Positions 1 to 7,741 of a DNA stretch of 54,715 nucleotides are shown in pieces; the first letter of the stretch is position 1, and every line of letters starts with the position of its first letter. Where the stretch lies: assembly GCA_938091335.1 (NCBI GenBank), contig CALLJG010000009.1, positions 1-54,715 on the forward strand. The letters run 5' to 3'. The notes beneath the pieces were generated by a model. That model was not told the DNA's origin. It saw nothing but the letters and a program-made list of their open reading frames with translations, and did not search any database. This stretch comes from an uncultured Thermodesulfobacterium sp. GTDB taxonomy: Bacteria; Desulfobacterota; Thermodesulfobacteria; Thermodesulfobacteriales; Thermodesulfobacteriaceae. The position numbers were made by a program, and so were the translations under genes.

Positions 1-455
1 CCTTTGGTTTCAGGCTTTAGGGCGACTTCCTTGAAGATGGTTTGGTCGGCTAATGTGTTCACTTTGATCTCGCGCCGAACAAAGCCAGGTGCACTCGCAA
101 TCAAGGTGAGAGTCCCTTCTGGAAGGTTATCAAAGACGAACTTACCTTCGTTATCGGTGCGGATGGGACCCTGCTGCGTGTTAGGACCTGTGCGGATACT
201 GACAGAAGCGCCGACGATGCGCTCTTTCGTCTCAGCGTGTAGGACAACACCTTCTAAACGAGCAGTCAAGGGACCTTTTGGTGTTTCAATGGATGGGCCT
301 GATGGACGATCCCACTGGTCAAAGAGGCGCGTGGCACCTGTAAAATCAATGATGCGGAACCAGTATTTCTCAGTTGCGGGGTCTATACGGCTTCCTCGTC
401 CAATGATTTGCTTGAAAAGAATGGGGGATGAAATCGTTTTCATGAAAACGATGTT
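1..455 (-). pseudogene. In-frame continuation of the HsdR-like ORF past a TGA stop; helicase end plus carboxypeptidase-regulatory-like domain, cut by window edge
   Basis: Translating the minus strand past the TGA at 456-458 in the same frame gives an uninterrupted reading frame to the window edge. It begins NIVFMKTISSPILFKQIIGRGSR, in pieces: the usual post-motif-V segment, then motif VI (QIIGRGSR) and the IDFTGATRLF segment typical of HsdR. A proline-rich linker follows, then a beta-rich stretch (LEGVVLHAETKERIVGAS ... TDNEGKFVFDNLPEG) that looks like a carboxypeptidase regulatory-like domain (PF13620-like). No further stop appears, so the only visible lesion is one nonsense codon where homologues have a sense codon (usually Lys or Arg). 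The sequence shows the frame and the TGA; domain naming is from family knowledge; whether the TGA is real, read through, or an error is open. Confidence 0.7.
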
Positions 456-2111
456 TCAGCAAGCGGGGACATCTACACCTGTGGAAAGCAGTTCGGCGGT
501 CGTAGCCACAACGGGTGCCTTTTTGTCGGAGTCGGCAAAATCTTCCAGCCAGCGACGGGCTTCTTCGCCCTCCTCGGAGATGATGGGGACGGCGTAATTG
601 TCAAGTCCAGTCTCGGGACCAAATTCCTCTTGCAAAAGCCGTGCCACCAATCGAGCATGCTCCATGTCCACGCAGAAGACCATCGTCTTTTCCATATGCC
701 CAAAGCGCCGCAAGAGTCCAGCAAGATGCTTCACCATAGCGCGAGTGCGGTCAGGTAGCGTGATCTCGCGCTCAAATTGAGGAGTGGTGTAAATCTCTCG
801 TGGTTCTACATCTTCTGGAATGAAAACCTCTGCCCCCTGTTCGATGGCGTCTTCCAAACGAAGTCCTTCGACATCAACGGTGGTGCGCACACGATGCACC
901 TTATAGGTGGCAAGAAAGCCATCCTCTATACCTTGTCCCAGACTGTATTGAAATGCCGGTGGACGCCACATTCCCTGCGACGGGTCTTCAGGGGAAATGA
1001 ACACCTCGGGTTCCTCAGCACAGAAGTAGGCATAGGTGTCCACATTCTCGTCTTGCTTCGGCGTAGCGGTCATCCCAAGGTGAATGGCAGAAGAGAAGTG
1101 GTCCAAAATCTCGCGCCAAGTGCCCCAGCCAGAGCGATGACATTCGTCAATGATGACGAGATCAAAGAAATCCGTTGGGAACTTTTCAAAAAGGCGTTTT
1201 CCGTCTTCGTCTGGGCTCCAGAGGGTTTGATAGATGCCGAAGTATATGTCTCGGTTAAGATTGGGTGGGTGTCCCTCAATGAGATGGCGTGGGTCGCTGG
1301 TGCCAGTTGCGAATGGAGAAAAGGCGTTGTAGGCTTGATTGCGAAGCACTATGCGATCGGCTAAAAATAGCACACGAGCAGGTCGTTCAGGATGCTGTCT
1401 TTGTAGCCATCCAGATTTTAAGAGTTTCCAGACCACTTGGAATGCGACAAAGGTCTTGCCCGTTCCCGTAGCCATGGTGAGGAGAATGCGTTTTTGACCG
1501 CGCATGATTCGCAGTATAACTTCGCGAATTGCCCTTTCCTGAAAGTAGTATGGGCGCTTGCCACATTGGTTTTCAGGGCAGTAGGGGTAAAGGAGTGGGT
1601 TGGATTGCTCTTCACCGACGCTATGAGCAACGGTTACACTGTAGACTACGGGTGCTTCTCTAACCTTCCCAGCACTGGGTCGCTCCAAGCCAGTGTTCTC
1701 CTTCCAGCGTTGCCAAAGCTCCTTTGGAGTAGGAAAATTTGTCAACTCTCGGGTTGTGTGGGTGAAAAAATCGTATTCAAGAATTCGGTGACCATTAGTT
1801 GCGAAGGCAAAAGCCAGCCCAAGATCCTGAGCGTAGTGTTTGGCTTGTTCTAAGCCAGCCTCTGGCGGGCTGTCTTCTGGCTCTGCCTCCACTACGGCAA
1901 TTGGGAAACCATCAGTGTAGCGCAAGAGGTAGTCTACTATTTTGGGTTTCCCTCGCTGTGTTCTGTCTCCCACGAGGATGATCTTGCCCGGAGTGTATGG
2001 GTAGTTGGCTTTGTAGTAGAACTCCCGTGAAATCTCCTTCTCAGTCCATCCTGATGCTTTTAACTTTGGCTCAATCAACCGTGCACGGGTATCGGCTTCG
2101 TTGAGTGGCAT
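456..2111 (-). CDS. Type I restriction HsdR-like DEAD/DEAH helicase, N-terminal 551 residues (truncated by in-frame TGA)
   Basis: Resembles the restriction/translocase subunit of type I restriction-modification systems, an ATP-driven DNA translocase with an N-terminal PD-(D/E)XK nuclease. Visible parts: nuclease-like domain at about 10-120 with D60 and E75, Walker A MATGTGKT at 213-220, DEAH-type box DECH at 322-325, TATP at 348-351. The nuclease motif reads E-A-E at 75-77, so the usual catalytic lysine of ExK is a glutamate. A purine-rich ribosome site (GGGGGAGAG) lies upstream of the ATG at 2111. The ORF ends just before helicase motif VI, and the missing part continues in frame beyond the stop. 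Codon use is GC-rich, unlike everything from 2.5 kb onward. No hsdM or hsdS is inside the window; they may lie to the left. An independent role as a truncated helicase is unlikely. Confidence 0.75.
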   Translation of the reverse strand: MPLNEADTRARLIEPKLKASGWTEKEISREFYYKANYPYTPGKIILVGDRTQRGKPKIVDYLLRYTDGFPIAVVEAEPEDSPPEAGLEQAKHYAQDLGLAFAFATNGHRILEYDFFTHTTRELTNFPTPKELWQRWKENTGLERPSAGKVREAPVVYSVTVAHSVGEEQSNPLLYPYCPENQCGKRPYYFQERAIREVILRIMRGQKRILLTMATGTGKTFVAFQVVWKLLKSGWLQRQHPERPARVLFLADRIVLRNQAYNAFSPFATGTSDPRHLIEGHPPNLNRDIYFGIYQTLWSPDEDGKRLFEKFPTDFFDLVIIDECHRSGWGTWREILDHFSSAIHLGMTATPKQDENVDTYAYFCAEEPEVFISPEDPSQGMWRPPAFQYSLGQGIEDGFLATYKVHRVRTTVDVEGLRLEDAIEQGAEVFIPEDVEPREIYTTPQFEREITLPDRTRAMVKHLAGLLRRFGHMEKTMVFCVDMEHARLVARLLQEEFGPETGLDNYAVPIISEEGEEARRWLEDFADSDKKAPVVATTAELLSTGVDVPAC

Positions 2112-2517
2112 GTGTTCTCTCCCCCGATTTACATAACGCGCTTTGGTCCACTCACTTGAAGCTCTTAGAGTATTTTGCTCCTTAAGGTAAGATCGTGTAA
2201 ATCACCCATGCTTTGCCCTTCATGTCCTCTTCAACCAAAAGAGAGTTCATAACCAAAAGGCTATCGCTTGTTCGTCTCTAATCGCCAATGGTAAAGAATG
2301 CTCCCACATAATTCTAACATGCACCAGCGTTATGTTTGCGCATTTTGTCAACTAAGTTATTTAAATTTCTTTTTAGCAAATTGTAACTCTATTATATATA
2401 GCACTTTTATTTAAAAAGTAGTTTAAATTCCTCTCTGGCAAATTGTAAAGTCTTCCTTCTTTTTCCAATTTTTCCAGCTGAGATTATTTACCTTTATAGT
2501 TAAAGAAAAGCTTATTA
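2112..2517. other. Intergenic junction between GC-rich foreign segment and AT-rich chromosome
   Basis: No gene is supported here. From 2112 to about 2340 the base composition resembles the HsdR region; from about 2345 it turns abruptly AT-rich like the rest of the window. The AT-rich part contains two CRISPR-like direct repeats and one arm of an inverted repeat, listed separately. I see no integrase, transposase, tRNA or clear attachment site at the boundary. Confidence 0.6.
2354..2449. repeat. Two diverged direct repeats, 62-nt period, CRISPR-relic-like
   Basis: Two copies at 2354-2387 and 2416-2449 share about 27 of 34 bases. The core is TTTAAATT-YCTYTYT-RGCAAATTGTAA. The second copy, taken as 2421-2450, has the GTTTxAATTCCT start and roughly 30-nt length common in thermophile CRISPR repeats, and the implied spacer is 32 nt. 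Only two copies are visible, no Cas gene is near, and the differences are mostly transitions, as expected of decayed copies. A simple old tandem duplication is the main alternative. Confidence 0.35.
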
Positions 2518-2535
2518 TTAAATTTTAACTATAAA
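2493..2535. repeat. 12-bp perfect inverted repeat around the yedE stop codon
   Basis: TTTATAGTTAAA at 2493-2504 is the exact reverse complement of TTTAACTATAAA at 2524-2535, with a 19-nt loop that contains the transporter stop codon (2518-2520). On the transporter transcript this would form a stem with no U-tract after it, so it is not a standard intrinsic terminator. It could protect the 3' end of the mRNA or bind a protein. Confidence 0.5.
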
Positions 2536-3594
2536 TTTTTTACTTCTTTTATTCCATTCTACAAACAAAATTAATAAAAGGAGAATTCCTATAATAAAGA
2601 AAAAAGTTCCTGGATAAGTAAAATATTCTGGTAAATATATTTTTTTCCCTAGATATCCCTTTTCCCATACATTCAGAATATTTAAATAATATTTACAGAT
2701 AGAGAAAGTAAAACCAAACAAAATAATTACTATTAATAATTTAATTTGTCCTTCTCCTAATTTCCAAAAAGAACTTAATGCACAAGCATCAGCTAATATC
2801 ATACCTATACCAAATATAATTCCACCTATAAGAGAACCCCATATAAAAGTAGGATTTACGTAAAAGTAAGGTTCTATAAAATTTTGGTATTTTAAAAAAA
2901 TAGTTCCAGCCATAGCGATAATCAAACTAAAAATAAAACTTTTTAACATTAAAGTTTCTCCAGAAATAAAAGGTTCACGAAAAGCATTTGCCATACAGAA
3001 TCTACTTCGTTGAGTAAAAAAACCAAAGATAATTGAAATAATTAAGACATTTTTATAATAAGGAATTTTCAAAATAAGAAAAAGGAAGATACCTAATCCT
3101 ATAAAGATTCCAATTTTTTCAATATTTTTGATATAAATCTTTATTCCTCCTCTTTGTGAAAAACGTTGTATTTCCCATATTAGATATTTTGTTCCTATCA
3201 AGATTCCTATTAAGATACCTCCCATCATGACAATTCCACTTGCTGAAAGATTTATAGTAGAGGTGTAAAATCCCCCAATGTTACATCCTAAAGCTAAAGC
3301 TGCTCCTAATCCCATTAATATTCCTGCAATGATGCTTTTTAAAAACTCAATTTTAGAAGGAAATTTGATGCTAAATTCTTTAAAAACACAAGATGATATA
3401 AAAGCTCCTATTATAATTCCCAAAATTAAAATAAAAAGAGGCCCTTTTTTTTCTAATCCTCCCACAATTTCTAAAGGTATTCGAGAAAACTGAAAAAACA
3501 AAGTTAATAAAGCCAAAAAAAGACCAGCTAGTATAGGATTTGATAAGTATTTATTAAAAAAATGCACCTTGTTTTTTTCTGATTTAAAGTTCAA
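2518..3594 (-). CDS. YeeE/YedE-family (TsuA-like) sulfur-compound transporter
   Basis: Polytopic inner-membrane protein of 358 residues with about nine hydrophobic segments, of the YeeE/YedE (DUF395) family that moves thiosulfate or related sulfur species. The family's repeated Gly-Cys motifs are visible: GCNIGGF at about 103, RFCMANAFREP at about 200, and ADACALSSFWKLGEG at about 265. Cysteines in such motifs line the path in characterised thiosulfate importers. No TusA-like partner is adjacent. The start used is a TTG at 3594 with no clear ribosome site; a GTG at 3567 would remove nine residues and fits the nearby minus-strand TATAAT (complement of 3606-3611) better. The gene is divergent from hypF. 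The exact substrate cannot be told from sequence. Confidence 0.8.
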   Translation of the reverse strand: MNFKSEKNKVHFFNKYLSNPILAGLFLALLTLFFQFSRIPLEIVGGLEKKGPLFILILGIIIGAFISSCVFKEFSIKFPSKIEFLKSIIAGILMGLGAALALGCNIGGFYTSTINLSASGIVMMGGILIGILIGTKYLIWEIQRFSQRGGIKIYIKNIEKIGIFIGLGIFLFLILKIPYYKNVLIISIIFGFFTQRSRFCMANAFREPFISGETLMLKSFIFSLIIAMAGTIFLKYQNFIEPYFYVNPTFIWGSLIGGIIFGIGMILADACALSSFWKLGEGQIKLLIVIILFGFTFSICKYYLNILNVWEKGYLGKKIYLPEYFTYPGTFFFIIGILLLLILFVEWNKRSKKFIVKI

Positions 3595-3596
3595 AT

Positions 3597-3624
3597 TTGA
3601 TTTATATTATAGTATTTTTATAAT
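3597..3624 (+). promoter_or_regulatory. Predicted sigma-70-type promoter for hypF
   Basis: TTGATT (3597-3602), a 16-nt spacer, and a perfect TATAAT (3619-3624) precede hypF, whose ATG is at 3652. The same short divergent region also carries a minus-strand TATAAT (complement of 3606-3611) facing the YedE-type transporter. Confidence 0.55.
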
Positions 3625-3651
3625 AATTCTAAAGGGTGAAATTTAAAAATT

Positions 3652-5919
3652 ATGATTAAGCATTTAGAAATTAGAGTAAATGGAATTGTTCAAGGAGTAG
3701 GATTTCGTCCATTTATTTATCGTTTAGCACTGGAGAATAATATAAAAGGATATGTCTTAAATGATACAGAAGGAGTTACTATTTCTGCAGAAGGAGAGGA
3801 GGATGCATTAGAAAAATTGGTAAAAGCTATAAAAAATAATTTTCCTCCACTTGCTATTGTGCAAGAAATAGAGATAAAAGAGAAACCAATTAATGGGTAT
3901 ACCACTTTTTTTATTGAGAAAAGTAAAATTACTGATAAAAAAACAACTTTTATTCCTCCTGATACTAATGTGTGTGAAGAGTGTTTAAGAGAGTTTTTTG
4001 ATCCTAATGATAGAAGGTTTTATTATCCTTTTATAGTTTGTACTCATTGTGGTCCCAGATTTAGTATTGTAAAAGATATTCCCTATGATAGGCACAATAC
4101 TTCTATGGCAGAATTTATAATGTGTCCTCAGTGTGAGAAAGAATATAAAGACCCTCTTGATAGAAGATTTCATACTCAGCCTACTGCATGTCCTAACTGT
4201 GGTCCTTATTTATTTTTATATAAAAATGATAGAACCCTTATTTCAAAAAATATACAAGAAATAACTAAAAAAGTTTATGAATATTTAAAAAAAGGGCATA
4301 TTGTAGCTATAAAAGGAGTGGGAGGATATCATTTAGCTTGTGATGCTACAAATGATTCTACGGTTTTAAAATTAAGAGAAAGAAAAAAAAGACCATTTAA
4401 ACCTTTTGCATTAATGATAGGATCTATTGAAAAGATAGAAGAATTTCTTTATGTATCTCCTAAAGAAAAAGAGCTTCTTCTTTCTAAAGAAAGACCAATT
4501 GTAATTCTAAAAGAAAAGAAGCCTTTAGTTAGTAGATTTGTAGCCCCTTATCTTACTCATATGGGAGTTATGCTTCCTTATACTCCTTTTCAATATTTAC
4601 TTTTTTCCTTAGATAAAGACCTAATTTTAATTATGACAAGTGGTAATCTATCAGAAGAACCTATATGTTTTGATGATGATTCTGCTTTTGAAAGATTAGG
4701 TCATATAGCAGATTATTTTGTTACTTACAATAGAGAAATAGTAGCCCATAGTGATGATAGTGTAATGTTTGTAATAAGGGAAAAACCAATTTTTATAAGA
4801 AGATCTAAAGGTTTTGTTCCATCTCCTATATTAGTAAAAAAAGAATTTCCAGTTCATTTATTTGCTAGTGGAGGGGATTTAAAAAATTCCTTTGCTATAG
4901 CTAAAGATAAAGTGATTATTTTAAGTCAATATTTAGGAGATTTAGAATCTCCAATTACTCAAAAAGTTTATAAATCTGCAATTTTTCATTTTTTAAAAGT
5001 TTTTGATATAAAACCAGAGATTTTTATCTCTGATATGCATCCTAACTATTTTACTACATCTTTAACAGACAAGCTTGCTGGTGATAAAATGCGAATAAAG
5101 GTTCAACATCATCATGCTCATATTGCTTCTGTTCTGGGAGAATATGAAATTTATGAACCTGTTATAGGCCTTGCTTTTGATGGAACTGGATTTGGGATAG
5201 ATTATAAAATTTGGGGAAGTGAATTTTTAATTGCAGATAGGGCGTCCTTCAAGAGAGTTGGACATTTTTCTTATTTTAGACTTCCTGGTGGAGAAAAAGC
5301 TATTAAAGAGGTTTGGAGAATAGCTGTCTCTCTTTTATATGAAGCTGAAATTCCAATGGATTACCTTCCTAATAAGGAAAAATATCCATTAAAAATAATT
5401 TTACAAATGATTGAAAAAGGACTAAATTCTCCTTTTGCCTGTGGAATGGGAAGAATTTTTGATGGGATTTCAGCATTATTAGGGGTTTGTGAAAAAATTA
5501 GTACAGAGGCAGAAGCTGCTCAAAAATTGGAAGAATTAGCTCTTTCTGCTAAAAATTATAAAGATTTAGAAATAAAATTTGAAGAAAAAGAAGAAAAAAT
5601 AATAATCTCTACCGAAGATTTGATAAAAAAAATTGTAGAATTAAAAGATAAGGGATTACCTATAGAAGAAATTGCTTTGTCTTTTCATAAAGCTATTATA
5701 AAAGTATGTGTTAAAGTGGTAGAATTGCTGAGAGAAAAATATGGTATAGAAAAAGTAGTATTGAGTGGAGGAGCCTTTCAAAATAGAATTCTTTTAAAAG
5801 GCATATGGGAAGGTTTGGAAAAAAGTAATTTTAAAGTATTTATTCCTCAAAAAACTCCTCTTAATGATGGGGGAATTGCCTTAGGACAAATTGTAATTGG
5901 TAGAGAAATTTTACAATAA
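3652..5919 (+). CDS. hypF: Carbamoyltransferase HypF, [NiFe]-hydrogenase maturation
   Basis: HypF makes the carbamoyl-derived thiocarboxamide on HypE that supplies the cyanide ligands of the [NiFe]-hydrogenase active site; it acts in the cytoplasm. The 755-residue length is normal. Domains in order: acylphosphatase-like (VQGVGFRPF near residue 14), two zinc-finger pairs (CEEC ... CTHC and CPQC ... CPNC, about 107-185), a YrdC-like nucleotide-binding domain (KGVGGYHLACD, about 222), and a C-terminal Kae1/O-carbamoyltransferase domain with HHHAH at about 486-490 and LAFDGTGFG at about 508. No other hyp gene or hydrogenase subunit is in the window, so the rest of the pathway must be elsewhere. 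It is transcribed toward the GGDEF gene, with only 7 nt between the two stop codons. Confidence 0.96.
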   Translation: MIKHLEIRVNGIVQGVGFRPFIYRLALENNIKGYVLNDTEGVTISAEGEEDALEKLVKAIKNNFPPLAIVQEIEIKEKPINGYTTFFIEKSKITDKKTTFIPPDTNVCEECLREFFDPNDRRFYYPFIVCTHCGPRFSIVKDIPYDRHNTSMAEFIMCPQCEKEYKDPLDRRFHTQPTACPNCGPYLFLYKNDRTLISKNIQEITKKVYEYLKKGHIVAIKGVGGYHLACDATNDSTVLKLRERKKRPFKPFALMIGSIEKIEEFLYVSPKEKELLLSKERPIVILKEKKPLVSRFVAPYLTHMGVMLPYTPFQYLLFSLDKDLILIMTSGNLSEEPICFDDDSAFERLGHIADYFVTYNREIVAHSDDSVMFVIREKPIFIRRSKGFVPSPILVKKEFPVHLFASGGDLKNSFAIAKDKVIILSQYLGDLESPITQKVYKSAIFHFLKVFDIKPEIFISDMHPNYFTTSLTDKLAGDKMRIKVQHHHAHIASVLGEYEIYEPVIGLAFDGTGFGIDYKIWGSEFLIADRASFKRVGHFSYFRLPGGEKAIKEVWRIAVSLLYEAEIPMDYLPNKEKYPLKIILQMIEKGLNSPFACGMGRIFDGISALLGVCEKISTEAEAAQKLEELALSAKNYKDLEIKFEEKEEKIIISTEDLIKKIVELKDKGLPIEEIALSFHKAIIKVCVKVVELLREKYGIEKVVLSGGAFQNRILLKGIWEGLEKSNFKVFIPQKTPLNDGGIALGQIVIGREILQ

Positions 5920-5926
5920 CTGAAAA

Positions 5927-6865
5927 TTATTTTCTTCTATCTATAAAATATTTACTTCCTTTCATTTCTTTTACAACTTTTTTGACTTCTGCTAATCTTG
6001 CTGAAATTTCTCCTACATGTTTAAATTTACCTTTAACAACTGGAACTATACTAATAGAAAGAGAGGGAATAGGAATTTTTGATACATTTCCTACTCTATC
6101 AATTGAAATAAAATATCCCCTTTCTTTATCACTTTGATTTAAGAAAGTAGGTGCAAGTGTGTCAAAGCGTTTTATAATTTCTTTTGAAATAGGTTCACTC
6201 TTTTCTAAAGGAACAATAAAAATAAAATCATCTCCTCCGATATGACCTATAAAATAGTCTTCTCGTGAAAAATCAGAAATAGTGGTAACTAAGATTTTTG
6301 CTATACTTTTTATCATTTCATCACCTTGACTAAATCCATAAGCATCATTATAAGCTTTAAAATTATCTAAATCTACATAAGCTACAGCATAATGTTTATT
6401 TATATTTAAAATCCTTTCTAATGCTCTATAAATAGATGTATTTCCTGGGAGTCCTGTTAAAGGATTATTATCAGAGATTCTTTCAAGTCTATGAAAGGCA
6501 TATTCAATTCTTGCAAAAAGTTCACCAATTTTATCATCAAGAAAAATAAAATCATCTCCCCACTCTGAAGTAAAAATTAGATAATTTAAATCAAGATGAT
6601 CTAATATAAGGATTAACGGGATATTAAACATATTGAATCTTTTTCTAAGTTCAACTAAATTATTTAATCCCTTTGGGTTTTTATGGTAGTAATATATGAC
6701 CATAGAAGGTGGTTCAAAAAGAACAGCAGAAAGAAATTTTTTGAAATTATAAAAGATTTTAAATTTGTATTTTCCCTTTAAAAAATGGATTAGTTCTTCT
6801 TTCCATTTACTAAAAAATTTATTTTTTTTTAAAAATACATAAATAACTTTTTTAAAGGGGTACAT
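5927..6865 (-). CDS. Degenerate GGDEF (GGDDF) domain signalling protein
   Basis: A 312-residue cytoplasmic protein with an N-terminal receiver-like region (about 1-130, with no obvious phospho-acceptor pattern) and a C-terminal GGDEF domain. The entry motif NPLTGLPGN (about 145), the metal-site segment YVDLDNFKAYND and the signature GHIGGDDF (about 207-214) are seen. The fourth signature residue is Asp instead of Glu, and the segment before it lacks the inhibitory RxxD spacing, as in GGDEF domains that sense rather than make cyclic di-GMP. It is the last gene of an operon headed by trpC; 1 nt separates it from the HDOD gene. Enzymatic activity is uncertain. Confidence 0.8.
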   Translation of the reverse strand: MYPFKKVIYVFLKKNKFFSKWKEELIHFLKGKYKFKIFYNFKKFLSAVLFEPPSMVIYYYHKNPKGLNNLVELRKRFNMFNIPLILILDHLDLNYLIFTSEWGDDFIFLDDKIGELFARIEYAFHRLERISDNNPLTGLPGNTSIYRALERILNINKHYAVAYVDLDNFKAYNDAYGFSQGDEMIKSIAKILVTTISDFSREDYFIGHIGGDDFIFIVPLEKSEPISKEIIKRFDTLAPTFLNQSDKERGYFISIDRVGNVSKIPIPSLSISIVPVVKGKFKHVGEISARLAEVKKVVKEMKGSKYFIDRRK

Positions 6866-6866
6866 A

Positions 6867-7739
6867 TTATAGAGTAATTTTAATATCTTTTTTTAATTCT
6901 TCGGTAAAAAATTTAAGTTCATAAAGTTTAGGTTCTAATATAAGAAAGATTTCTTTAGTTTCAGAAAGATTAAAATTTAAGATTTTTAAAGCATTTTGGT
7001 CTAAAGATGGGACTTTTTTATATAAAGAATTTCCATAACCTCTTGCATGAATCAAAATATTTGCAAGATGAATTAAAGCTGATTCTTTTTTGAAATTTTT
7101 AGCTTTTTCAAGTTCATGATGAGCTCCAACTGCTTCAATGAGCCTATCAGGTAAATTCCAAATTTTCATTAAAAAAGCACCCATTTCTGCATGATCAAGT
7201 CCAAAAATTTCCTTTTCAGCTAAAAGAGAGGTTTTACCTTCTTGCACAAGTTCTTCCATTTTTTTATATTCCACTTTAAAACTTACTTTTTCTACAATTT
7301 TGCCAAGATCATGTAAAAGTCCTGCTGTAGCTATTTCTTGAGGTTCTTTTATTTCCAATTTTTCTGCTAAAATTCTTGCACAAGTGGCAACTCCTATTGA
7401 ATGTTCCCAAAGACTGACATCTTCTTTATATATAATTTCAAAAATAGAAGAAGTAATGATCAAAACTTTAATTATATTAACTCCAAGAAGCACAAGAGCA
7501 TTTTGAACAGTGCTAATTTTTTTTGGGAATCCATAAAAGGCAGAATTAGCTAATCTTAAAATTTTGCTAGTAATTACTTGATCTTTTTCAATTAACTCAG
7601 CAATTTGACTAAAGGAAGTTTCTTCATTTTCAATCAATTTATTAAGTCTTTGGACAATGGGTGGGAGAGTAGGAAGTCCCTCTAAGCGTCTAAGCTTTTT
7701 TTTAACAATTTTACTTTTTTCATAAATATCTAAATTCAT
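6867..7739 (-). CDS. HDOD-domain signalling protein
   Basis: A 290-residue HDOD protein. The start matches the family well (LEGLPTLPPIVQRL at about 18, then KDQVITSKILRLANSAFYG at about 50). It retains an HD pair, LLHDLGKIVEK at about 143-153, and a later HAEMGAFL at about 186, though HDOD domains generally lack the full metal site of HD phosphodiesterases. Such proteins act as output or scaffold units in bacterial signalling, often with cyclic di-GMP proteins. It sits between the GGDDF gene and a small HD-GYP-N-like gene, with 1-2 nt gaps, so the three are almost certainly co-translated. Confidence 0.85.
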   Translation of the reverse strand: MNLDIYEKSKIVKKKLRRLEGLPTLPPIVQRLNKLIENEETSFSQIAELIEKDQVITSKILRLANSAFYGFPKKISTVQNALVLLGVNIIKVLIITSSIFEIIYKEDVSLWEHSIGVATCARILAEKLEIKEPQEIATAGLLHDLGKIVEKVSFKVEYKKMEELVQEGKTSLLAEKEIFGLDHAEMGAFLMKIWNLPDRLIEAVGAHHELEKAKNFKKESALIHLANILIHARGYGNSLYKKVPSLDQNALKILNFNLSETKEIFLILEPKLYELKFFTEELKKDIKITL

Positions 7740-7741
7740 AT

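Noticed and set aside
4-597. Long plus-strand open frame at the left edge
   Set aside because: It is antisense to the HsdR continuation and has no recognisable domain; the minus frame encodes motif VI and a beta-sandwich domain.
777-1853. Several plus-strand open frames of 60-195 codons
   Set aside because: All lie opposite the HsdR helicase core and have no family resemblance; long antisense frames are expected in GC-richer DNA.
5922-5934. GAAAAT-T-ATTTTC palindrome between hypF and the GGDDF gene as a bidirectional terminator
   Set aside because: Six A/T-dominated pairs overlapping a stop codon; such palindromes are frequent by chance at this base composition.
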